Shown in pieces: positions 1-12,400 of a stretch of DNA of 64,000 nt. A program made the position numbers and the translations under genes. The notes under the pieces were generated by a model. It searched no databases. It saw only the letters and a program-made list of their open reading frames with translations, and was not told the origin of the DNA. Source of the DNA: Aphrophora alni (taxonomy: Eukaryota; Arthropoda; Insecta; Hemiptera; Aphrophoridae); NCBI GenBank assembly GCA_963513935.1, contig OY740768.1, positions 67,754,231 through 67,818,230 of the forward strand, in the 5' to 3' direction. Numbering within the stretch: the first letter of the stretch is position 1; every line of letters starts with the position of its first letter.

Positions 1-362
1 TCTTGTACCATAATTTGAAACAACCCAGAGCACAAGTTAAATACAGAAACTTGCTTAATATAGGATTGTGCTTCTAGTCCAGTAGGGAGTGCTACATGTT
101 GGGCAAGGGGATGATCCACAATGGGTGATCATAAATGGAAACTGAAATAATTTGCACTGAAATACAAGATAAACTCAAATTGTTCAAAATATTATAAAAA
201 TTCTCTTTAGTACAGTACATATAAGTATGTTGGAAATTTTTTAATTTAGTGTCTGGTAAGCAAAAATTTTGATTTTTTGTGATTAAAATTTTCGTTGTCA
301 GAATAATTTTTATATTAATATAGAACAGTCAAAATTATGTTATAAATACTTTTTTGTCTTAG

Positions 363-470
363 GTACATTTCCTGAATATGAAGAAAGTAATTCTACAGAT
401 GAAGAATTGGAAGAGAGTAAAATATACAGTGATTTTAAAAGTGAACCTTCTAATGAAGTTGAAATAAAGA
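363..470 (+). CDS. ZAD zinc-finger gene, first visible exon (acidic)
   Basis: The exon follows a T-rich tract ending in AG at 361-362 and is closed by a consensus GTAAGT donor at 471. It enters with two bases of a split codon and leaves in phase 1. It encodes about 35 residues dominated by Glu, Ser and Asp (FPEYEESNSTDEELEESK). It has no zinc ligands and no start codon, so at least one upstream exon must exist outside the window. Confidence 0.75.
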
Positions 471-3400
471 GTAAGTAAGAAAAGTAATTGAAAGAAGTTT
501 GAATATCAAATACAAATGGAATATGTGATATGTATTAAGTTTGATCACAGGAGTGACTGGTCAAGTAAATTGTGATTGTTTGGAGCATCGACTCAAAGTG
601 ACCTAACAGCCATTATTTTTATTAACATACCTTTATTTGTCATCAAAAGTATTTCTGTTTACTTGTTAGTCGTTACAGCTGTTTCCACTTCACTAGACAT
701 CATCAGGCATAACACACACGTAATATAAAACAATTTCACTTTATACATACACTAAATATACATATTGTTCGGAGATGACGAGTGGTGTAGCGAGGGGGCA
801 GCGGTCTTGTATCATCGTTGTCAGGGGCACCAGGCTACTAGCCAAGGCCAAAAACATTCTTCACTGCGCACATGCACTGAAAAGATCAGTCTTGCAGCGT
901 GTAATTATTTGCTTATATAGTAATCAATTTCATGATAGGTACCAATTAGTTTCATTACAGAGGTCTAATAAGCCCTATGTACTGACATTATCATTCAGGT
1001 ACATGTTTTTAGAATAACGTATAGTATGAGTGACAGCTCACATCAGCCAGTAGTAGACACAATCCTTCTGCTACACCACTCATGATCTCCAAACAGTATT
1101 AACAATTGTACATTTAAAATTACATACTAATTTTGTATTTGTCATGTTTATTTAACCCTCAGAGTGTTATTCATCGCGACTGTGGTGCATTTGTGCTTAT
1201 TATGAATGTTATCGTCTCACGCGCTATGATTATGCATCACTTTTTCTAATCACTGTGTATTTGTTTATTCTGTGACTTATTGACTCAAACTTGGTATCAT
1301 ATTAAATAGTTCATCTCAAACTGTAAAAAAAAGTATAAACATCTATATCTAATTGGCTTTCGTTTACCGGAAATGAAATGTTTAAATTAGCTGTTCCTTG
1401 TTGCCACTGACATGTTGTCTAGCTAATGTGTGTTTATAGTGATCATGGATCGTGATTATTTTGAACGTTCTAGTGAAATTTGTGATGTTTTGGAAGAGGA
1501 ATTTAGTGACAATGGATATGAAAGTAATAGTAAAGCGAATGATGTTCCCTCCGATTTAGAGGATGTTTCTTCTGTAGTTCAGATGATTATGTTCCCAATT
1601 TTGACGAACTTGAATCTTCTGATAGAGATGATAATGATGCTTGGGTTCAAGGTAGGTCTAGGCCTAATACTTCTTTTGATGTTGACACTGAAATACGAAG
1701 TTCGTCTATTCCTCTTTGCCCAATTCCCCTATCTGGAGCACTTTTGGAGTCCATTGAAGCCTGGAAGAAAAAGGCATATTTCTTCAAGTCACTCTGCAGA
1801 GTAGATGAGTCCATCTAAAGGACTCGGAAACTTAGTGTTATAATTAGGTTCTTTTTTCTTTTTTTTTTTCTTTCTTTTTTTACCTAGTTATCTATATGAA
1901 ACATTTTTGTATACTATATACAATTTAGAATGGTTATCTTAATTTTGTGTGTTAGTTGCCTATAGTGTAAGTACTAGTAGTGGATATGCTCACTTTAACC
2001 CTGGTTTTGGCATGTGGCTCAAATGAGTCGTGGAATGCCATTGACGGTTGACAGACAACTGTAAAAAACTCTGATATTGCAACTCGACATCAAGGTTACT
2101 TTGTCATCCTACCGAAATAAATGTTATACCATTGTAAAGCTAACGTTTCGTAGATGCATGTACATGTAATCAAAAGTTCATAAAACCCTTTAAAAATATT
2201 TAATTAATTGGTAAAGTTTGTTGTTTTTTAGTCGTAAAAATGGCGACTCACCAACACGCATTACAATATAAGCATCCTACTTTGTGTAAAGGTCAGAAAT
2301 TGTAATTTATTTCAAATAAATGTGCAATTGTACTGTTTTTAGTACAAATCTTTACCTATCCAACAGAGTTCGCCACATGTCTATAACTTTTATAGTATTC
2401 AATCTATAAATTAGTTACGACAAAAACTCATTTTACAGATGTATTCAACAAAAAAAAAGTTGTTTTCTTCAACTCAACCTTTAGCCTAGTAAATGGAGTC
2501 GTAGAGAAATGAATTATACACCATTGAAAAGCTCCTGTTTCAATTTTTCAGAGCTGTGTAGCCTGAATTTCATAGACAGAACAGAAAAGACAGAAATATT
2601 TCTCGTAGTTCGGCAGTTTCGCGATAGGGGGCACAAGTTAATGGGGGCGAAAGGGGGCATGTTACGGCACAAGTTAATGCCAATTCCAGGGTTAAAAAAT
2701 TGTTACAACATTTTTTTATATTCCAAAGTCCATACCTCCAGATATAATTAATGTAGTTGAATATATTTATTGTTTTTCAATTCCTTATGGTTTTTTGAAT
2801 AATTTGATGTATAATATATGGTACTTTGTATTAGCGATGTTGATACTCGGGTGAAATAGATACTCGCAATACTCAGTTTCGAATGATTTCAATACTCGTA
2901 TTATTAGTTTGACATCGAGTATCTGCGCAGATTGATTATGCGCATAAATGAATATTATTGTTATTTTAAATTGAACTTGTTACCGAATCTAAATCATTAT
3001 AACTCAAAATCGTAATGTTTAATTAATGTGTAGTGAAAAATCAGCTTAGAAACTAATGTAACCAAAGTAGAAACACCGAGTATTTTGTTTGGAATTGACA
3101 CAACACTAACGAATATTGTTATCCGAGGATACTCGCAGTACTCGCACATTACCTCCTCCTTGTTCCTAGTTACGAGGATTTTAATATTCAGACTCTTCCG
3201 AGGATTTTGATACACGGAATCACCGAGTATTTTAATTTGAACTCACACATCACTACTTTGTATGAAGCTTTTATTTTTGTAATTTTTAAAAATGAAATTC
3301 TGCATAATCTCTAAAAATGGCGAAACATTAAGATATCACATGATGAAACCCTCGGTGGATTAAAGACAAAAAAAAAAAAAACTAAATTGTTCTTCATGTG

Positions 3401-6400
3401 TCCACATCCTTTCATTTTTAATGTTACTAAACAACTAAATTGATTTAACTGATATCAATCCATCATCAAATCACTCACAATCTCACAAACTCACAGCTTA
3501 CAATTGTTCTAAATTAACTTAAATTTGTATCACCATTTAAAAATTTTAACACAAAAGTGATTTAGTAATTTAAGAAAAAAATGTTACTATATCTTTTATA
3601 GAATATCCTTCTACTGCAGTATAGAGAAAAAAACTAATATTTTTGGAGTTGTAAGACAAAAAACTAGAAAATTTTGTTCATATGTCAAACACTAATCTAT
3701 ATATTGTTTTCTTATTATTTGGTATTTTATTTATTTGTGTTTTATAGCTTTATAATTTTTCATACAGTTAGAATGAGGATAGGAAATCATTATAACTAAG
3801 CAAAAAGATATGGGGTTTAATTGGGGCTCAACCCCTAACTGCATATTTGTCCTGATGCATTAAGGTATAAGAGTATAACTGGAACAAATAGTATTATTAA
3901 AAAATTATTGAAACTGAACTGATTTAGTAAGAATGTCAATTTGAGTATGAAAATCGCCAAAGTTGTCTACCCTTTCCACTTTGTTTCTTTAAGAGTTTTT
4001 TGTTAACCCTACAGGCGGCGCATGTTAATTTTCTTCGTTTGTTTAAAAATAAATAAAAAATATTATTTTTATACAAAACCAAACTTATAAGACATCATTT
4101 TTTTCAGAAAGATGCATAGAATTCATCTATGTAATAAAAATTTTTTTTTTTAAACGGTTTTGGAGTAAGTATGATAGATGTCAAAAAATGAAGTTAACAT
4201 TTTTCAGAAAAACCTGTATTTTCCAAAATCAATAGCTTACCAACTTTTCCCAAGATATACAAAAATTTTGTGTAATATTTGTGAATATATTTGGGGGGGG
4301 GGAAATTGTACATTTTCAAAAATTAAAAAATTATTTTACGAAAAAAGGGAATTTAATCATTTTTTTCTAAAATTTATAAAAAATAGTAATATATATATTT
4401 TAAACACAACTTCTATATTTCATTATATTCAGAAAGGTGCATAGAATTTAGTTTGTGTAGTAAAAAAAATGTTAGATGTAAAACATTTAGAGTTTTAATG
4501 TCAAATACCAAAAAATCGGAAAGTAACGGAGGGAAGAATTTCACATAAATGGTAATGTACATCATACAAAAAATTTTTTGGAATTTTTTCAACTATTACT
4601 AGAGCTTTGTAATATATTTGTGAATATATTTAGGTGGGGGAAAAAAAATTGTTACATTTTCAAAAATACAGAAATTGCTTTACGCAAAAAGAGAATTTGT
4701 TGAATTTATTTTCAAAAGATCACCAATAATTGTGATATTTATGGAAAACCAACGTCTATATATCATTATATTCAGAAAGGTTCATAGAATTTAGTAGTGT
4801 AATTAAAAATTAGTTTGAAAAATAATTTTGGAGTCAGTATGGCAAAGAACAAAAAAAAAGAAGAAAAACATACAAAATCGAAGGCTAAATTCTTCACTTC
4901 AAAGTCCAATTGACCGTAGAAAATTTTGTTTTACATTTTTTTTTAAAGTATACAAACGTTTTCTAGTACAAATGTGAATAACAATTGGTAAAACAAAAAT
5001 CAAATTCTAAAATTTTCAAAATAGAAATAATTGTTTCATCTAAAAAGTAGTAATCGACAAAGTGAGGTTAGGTTTGTAACCTCCACAACTTAGCCTCACT
5101 AGTAACAATCTAAAGCTGGGCCTAAGACAAAATCACTACATTTCACTAAAACAATAAACTTTACAAAGAATAACACACATATACACTTGTATAATGAAAT
5201 AAAACACTACATATAAGAAAATTTGCTTTTAGGCCTAGGTTACAACATACCTCTAGGTTATCCCAAATATAAACCATTCAAAAACTAGAACTTCACTTAA
5301 AAAATAAACTTTATAAATAAAAACACATATATTGTAACTTTTATACACGATTTATATACAATTTGTATACACAAACCTTCAAAATAACAGAAATATGTAA
5401 TCCCAAAACATAGCGCCACACCTTTCCATGTCAATTTATGTCACACACTCGCCTAAAAATGCCTATGTTCCGACTTGAAAACAAGAAACAGAGAGTAACC
5501 GTACCCTATATCAAGTAATACCAACTTGTAGAATGAAATCTCCTCTACAATATACTGTAAAGATCGGTTACAAAATATCGATTATCTTATTTAGTAAACT
5601 GCTCCGAATGCCAAGTGAATTTCGTTCCGTTAGGTTTCTACTATGGTCAAGTAGAAATATCTTGCGATCTATGACACACAGAAAAATTTGTATACCACAA
5701 ATAGAAAGAGGAAGATGTGATCTACAGAACAGTGTTTTTGTCGACCTGTGGGACAGAAAAATAGATTTGTGATCATATGAGAAAAAATGGCGTCGCTTTT
5801 ACTAAAAACAGCACAGTTCAAATCTTTGATTTTACGCATAAAAACTACGCGAACTTCAGCAATTTTTGGAATATTATTTATAACTTTTGTGGTATTTTTT
5901 TTTGCATGATTATGCATCTACGGAACATTAGCTTTCCAACGGTATTTTATTTATTGCGATAGGACGATTCTAAGTGGAGGAAATGTTGAATTGCAAAATA
6001 CATGTTTTCCGATCGTTAGACTAGGACCATGCATTAAAAATCAACTCGCTAGCGGGTTTGATAACCGTCGGAGGGTTTTAAGTTTAGGGTTAAAATTTTT
6101 GATCTGCAAAGCTTATGCCATACATCTTTTAAATATTATGTAAAACAAATTTTGTTTATAAAATTTATACTTTATAAATAATTTTGATTTAAAACTAAGT
6201 TTGGTTATTTAATTATATTATTTGATTAATTGTCTAATATTTTACTTTAGATGAAAAAGGCACTTTCAATGATGTTAAAACTGAAACCGATCAAAAATGC
6301 TATAAACTAGTAGACTCTATGGTATATAAACCTGAGTCGTTAGAAGAAGATTATATTTATGAAGAAGAAAACAAACCAAATCCTTGCAGATTTTGCACTT

Positions 6401-9400
6401 TACCTGTTGGTAGAGATGATAAAGATATTTTTTCAGAGGATGAGGAATCTAAAAAAATCCAAGAAATGGTTAATGTTGTTCTTCCTGCACAGGTAAACCT
6501 TAATCATATCATGTTTAAATGTTATACAACATACATAAATTTGTAACTAACATGTGGGTCTAACTCTTGTTAGGTGTTTTGTGATTGCAGTGTCAAATTG
6601 ATAACAAAAAATAAGTTCTGAAACTGGTTGCTGTACTTTACATTCTTCATAGTGAAAGTTTTGTGATGTTTGGAAAATTTCTATGTTGAGTATTTTTATT
6701 AAAAAATATCACTTTTATCCCCGATAGAGAAAACCTGTTTTTTTTTTAATCTGTCTATATTTAATAGAGTTCATACAACCAATGTAGTGCTTATAATAAT
6801 TTTGATAAAATTTTGTTCAAATAATCTAAAAACCTGAGCAAAATTATTTACGACATCTTATTAAAAATATCGGTTCAAGGATTATTGATTAAGAAGCGAA
6901 ATATCAGTAAATGAATTTTAGACCTTCACCGTCTAGTCGTATTTTGAGATATTCGACCTTCTAAGATCTTGTTCATCATTGATTTTTACTTTTAGACCTA
7001 CAAATCCTGAACTAGCATTTTAGGGAAGATGCAGCAAATATTTTTTGTTTATACAGGGTTTTTAGTATGAATGTTTGGGAAAGTCAGTTGTAATGTTTTT
7101 GGACGGTTTATTTAATAACAATGCCATTCACAAAATGGGAAGCAAATTTGATCTCTTTAATGAGCCCATTCACTCATTATTGTGTTAAAGAATAAAAAGC
7201 GTATATCAATCTTTTATACATAACCTTCTGCCTGGAATCAGTCTCCCAATATATATATATACAATTCAGTTATAGCTCAGGAAGATACAAGATTTGTATT
7301 ACAAAGAATTCTATACAAGAATTCAATCCTTTGAATTACTACTATAAACACTCCTTATCTTATTCTTACATATCCCTACACAATAACTAACATAGTCTCA
7401 CCTGATCCCTATAAACAACATTAATTGGAAGTATTGAATTGAGGCTAGAAATATTCGAAGGATCTCAAAGCGACGACTTTTGAGTCCTATAATCTCTGGG
7501 GACGACACATGGGTGTTGTACATAACCCTTGAATTAAATTATCAGTCCATAGAGTGAGAGGCACCACCTTCAACCAAACCTTTCCACTTGTAAGCTCCTG
7601 TGAGGAGTGTTTTGTCAACGATAGTGTCTATTGTGAAATGTTAAAAAAAAATCCTTTCATCCAGATTGAGTAACATAGCATTCTGTGTCATTGTGTGGAT
7701 TCATTTGACACATTATAATCATAGACGCAACATCTCCTCACAGTCCTTGTTTGGAAACAATTTGACCAGTCCTTCTACAGCTCAGACCTCACACCAAGCG
7801 ATTTTCATTTGTTTCATGTTTCAACATCTGAAAGCCTTCCTTGCTGGGCGGTGGTTCTATGAAAACAAATGGAATATGGTTCTATACAAACCATAAACAT
7901 GTGATTTAAATTTCAGACGGTATTGTCTTATGATATCTAATAAAAGTGTCAATCAAAAATACATGTTATGAATTCAAATGAAACTGTAAATGACGAACAC
8001 GACATCTAGCGGCCGTTAGGCCTACACATGTCCTGAATCCATTCAACTGTCAAGCCAAAATCTGACTTTCAACCAGAAAATTAAAAATTAAAACTACTTC
8101 TCGAAATTCAGTTCTCGCTAAAATCCAAACCAAATCAATTTAAATTATCCAATCTATCCGAGAAAAATGTCACCAAAACATAACTCAACAATTATAAACA
8201 AATATCTCAATTTAAAACTAAAGAATAGTGGCCTACCTTTTACAACTTCCAAGAATCCAATTTGATAATTAATTCTAATATTACAGGAAAATAAAGGTGT
8301 ATTAAGTAAAACAAACATTATCAACATGTTAAACATAAAATTTCTGATTAAAATAAAATAAAAAGATGTAGGAAAATACCCTAGAATGTACCCAAATATA
8401 TTATAAATCAATATAAAGCGTCAAATCAGATTTTTAAAAAAAGGTGGACTAGAAGACACACGTCTTTAATAATTCTGAAAAGGGACACGTCCACAAAGGA
8501 CGGTCAGTGATGTAATTGGATGACCAAAATTCAATTAATTAAACCAAAACACACCTCGTTGCACAAATATATTGATATTAGTATGTAAATTAGTTAGTAA
8601 GATATAAAATAGAGAAGTTATTTGATCCTTTATTGAATGAAAATTAATATGTGTCCCTAAATAAAATCTTGTTACTGATAATTAACTCCTAATTTCCTCA
8701 AATAAGAAATTTACTTATAGTTATTACTCCAAAACACATACAGAAAAAAAACAAAAATGGATGTGATTGAAGGCGGCAATTTTAAAATCTAGAAGATGAG
8801 TTTTAAAAAAACGAACCTCGGGAGATAGTTGAAAATGTAATGATGCCAAAACTGACGCTCCAAGATTAAAGAGGATTGAATCCGAATTTAACCGATAAAT
8901 CTCAGTCTATTACCTCAAGAAAGTGTAAAAAAATATTCTTGATAGTGCGGTAATAATCAGTGACAACTTTTTTAAACCGATTTACGTGTGTGTGTGTGTG
9001 TTATCTTGTTTCATCCCTTTAACTTGGGAAGAGTCGGCACAAATTCCTCCCTGAGATAGGACTCTGAATATTATTAGTTATTTATCTGTTGGTATATGAA
9101 TTATTATTATCTTAATTCATTGAATCAAAGATTAACCACAATTATTATGTATTTATGAATTTAATATTCAATTACTTTACTCAAGTGAATATTAGCCTGA
9201 GGCATTTTAGGTATAAGACAGACAGGATATCCCAATAATCAACGGACTGATTGTGACGTAATTGGACTTGAAGGAGATATGGTTCACCAAGTGAACAAAT
9301 TCTTTTCTTATAATTTATTGAGACAATAATTAATAGACTAAAGTAGATAATTATTCAAACTCTAAATGAAAATTCATTATTTTTGTGTTGTGGACTGAGA

Positions 9401-12400
9401 CACACCAACAGTAAAGACTGTGTATAATTTTTGTCTTTGAATTTATAATATTTGAATTGTTCTATTTTAATGTGTTATCTATGACGAACTTTTAAATAAG
9501 TTAATTTGAATATTTCCAATTTCTGTTATTGTATTAATTGAATCTTTATAGTTTATCAGATTTCATTCCTGTAAATTTATTTGACTTTTACTTTATTTTG
9601 ATTTTGAATTAACCAGAAATAAATGAAATATTTTTAATTGTATAAATCATATAATTTCTTTGAAAGTATTTCAATTTAATACACCAATGTGTGACTTCTT
9701 ACATTTTTATAAATACAAAAAAACCTTGTGACATATCATCATCATTATACAATTATAACAATTATAACCAGTTAACAATTAATCGGGCACCACTTCTGGT
9801 GCCCGATATGACAGTGCCTCAACAATGGTTAAAACTAGATCAAAATATATTGTAAGGTGTGTACATCAAGTAGCAATACAGGTGGATTTAAATATATTAT
9901 GTTTCTTTACATTGGAACTTACTTCCAGTGTGTCTCTGTTTATGATTATTTAGTACTCATTTATGTATTTGTAATTTCTTACAGGTACATGAAAAAGATG
10001 GCTTACCTCATCATATCTGTTTGGTTTGCATAGATAAGTTGAAACAGTGTTATGAGACTATTATAGCATTCTTTGCTGCGGAAGCATTCTTCCGAAGTCA
10101 AGTTTTCACTGAAGATGTCACCTCAAATGGAAATGGTGATTTCTCTGATTTTGATGTAAGTGTAGTATATTAAAATATCATAGTTTATTAATTTACATTG
10201 ACTTTAATTTGTATTTATTGTAATTTTCTTTTGTGAAGCAAGTTGAGCATGTGAGCAATGCAACTTTTGTGTTGTTTTGTGACTCATGTACATGGTCTTA
10301 TTCTAATCACTGATTTTGATTGTTTGAACATATACCTTTATAAATTTAGTTAGGGATATGCTTTAATAAATGTAGTTCTATAAAAATATTAATACTTATA
10401 GTGAAGGTTGATATTCTCCTTTCATTTAACATGTATTTTATTAGTTTATATAAGCCTTTTTATATCAAACAGTATTGTAGACCATAAACATTGTTTTTAC
10501 TGCTATATGAGTAATTTTCCAATATTTATCGGAATGTGATAATTATAGACAATATTATAGTGTGTTTAACTTATACATTTTATTCCTTTTTTTATTATTA
10601 ATCTTTGGAAACTAATTTTAATTAATGGAAAACAATTTTAATTTTACAAAATAATTTCAGGATTCATGAAATGAGAAATTTTAATTGAGAAATTTCCTGG
10701 AATTATAGGAAAAAATTATAGATGTGGTATTCCTGAGTGTAGTTGTTTATACCAACTGTCATTACAAAGGTCATTTTTGTTATGGGATTTTTTTCCCTCT
10801 AAACTTTCCAAACATTTTGGAATTTTGTAGATGGTTGTAAAGTATCTAGTCTTTTTTGTTCAAGGACCGTAGTTTTAGTGCTTATATATTATAACGGTTG
10901 TTCATACATCATTTTGTAACAGTTGTTCTGATGTCATTTTGTGACGGTTGGTTACAAACAAAAGTTTGTTTTCTATTAATTATTCATAATTCCATAACTT
11001 AGAGTTATTACCTCTCATTCCTGTACTTTTACACCCTGAAATTTCCAATGAGATTAGCTAAATGGAAATGATTTTGTTAATTATCTGATTTATTATACAC
11101 AACTTTCTTATTCTTAATTAAAAAAAAAAAAAAAAAAACCTACAATTACAACATATTTTTTTTTTACTTCAAATGTTCATGGTAATTGTTAGAAACAATC
11201 CTTATGCTTTGTCCATTATTTTTGAATGTTTAACTTAAAATATGTTCAGTACTTACGATTATTTCATCACACATAAAACTGTTCACTTCTGTTATAAATT
11301 TGTTATTTTAACATTTCAACTCATATTGTACTTAACTTGAAATGTTTCACTACTTCACTTTCACGTCTGACGATTGCTTCAGGCATCTGTATAAGACTGG
11401 AAAGGACTCGCGCCTTCCTCTTCCTCTCTCGATAAAATTCCTAGAATTTATCGTATGTTATATGAACATGACCAATCAAAGGATGTTTTTCTTGATATGT
11501 CTTTATACAGGTAGTCACGCCATACAGCTTCTGTATGGCATAACAGCCTGTTTCTTTGTTTCAACATTATTATTCAGAATTATAGTTTTCACATTTTACA
11601 AAGAAAATACTTGCTTAATAATATTTGGATAAACTTTGACGTCGGCTAAGCTGTTGGGCAGAGTAATAAGCGGTGAGGGTGGTAGGCGGCTGTCTAGCCG
11701 GGGATAGGTTTTTGTGTCGGGGAATGGTGGAGCGGGTTATTTTAGGTGGTTAGAAATGAATGTAATAAGGTGAACGGGGGTCAAAATGTGGAAGTCCGGG
11801 GACACTGTAGGAGTAAGGGCGAGGTGCTTCAGGTAAGGGGACGGGAGGTCGCCACGTCAGGCAAGGAGCAGGAGCTGGGCCCTTGAAAGGGCCTTGGAGT
11901 GTTGAGGTAGGGTGGCCTTGTTGGCCCTGAGAACGACCGTTCTCAGGCTTGGTCGTGTTGGCTCGGGTGGTGGTGTTCCTCAACGCTCTGCTGGCCCTTC
12001 GCTGGAGACGGCGTACAGCCCGTCGTTCCTTGTTGCTCCGTCTCCCTGGCATGTAGCACAGGGGTCCGCCGGGTCACTACTACCCTATTAAATTTCCCTG
12101 TCGGGAGGCGGTAAGGTAGTAGCTCGCCGGGTTTCCCCTATTTAGCTCTTTCCCTGACGGGAGGCGAGTGGTCGGTGGTAGAGAATGAATGATAAACACA
12201 GAAGTAGCTGTCAAGATCGATTGATGCTCTGTGGGCTCCCCTTCACGGCTGGTGTGTTAGAAGTGTTGTAGAACGTCAGATGCAGTGTGGTCGTGTCTCT
12301 TGAGAGAAGAGTGTGTCTGGACGTCTCTAAGGAGAGAGTCAGATGAAGTGTCTCTACTCAGTGAAGAGAAGAGAATGTGTTTTGGTTAGGAAAACGTCTG

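Noticed and set aside
4003..4010. CRISPR-like or satellite array reading of the repeats in 4105-5050
   Set aside because: Units are 325-343 bp, imperfect, and inside a TTAA-bounded element in a eukaryotic intron.
5533..5772. 79-codon frame in TTAA copy A, similar to a frame at 31033-31240 in copy B
   Set aside because: The similarity follows from the repeat itself. The matching region of copy D has in-frame stops and the peptide shows no motif.
5669..5917. Minus-strand 82-codon frame inside the same repeat
   Set aside because: Not kept open in the other copies.
11342..11632. 96-codon hydrophobic plus-strand frame
   Set aside because: T-rich composition gives such frames by chance; no signal peptide logic or family motif, and it lies in an intron.
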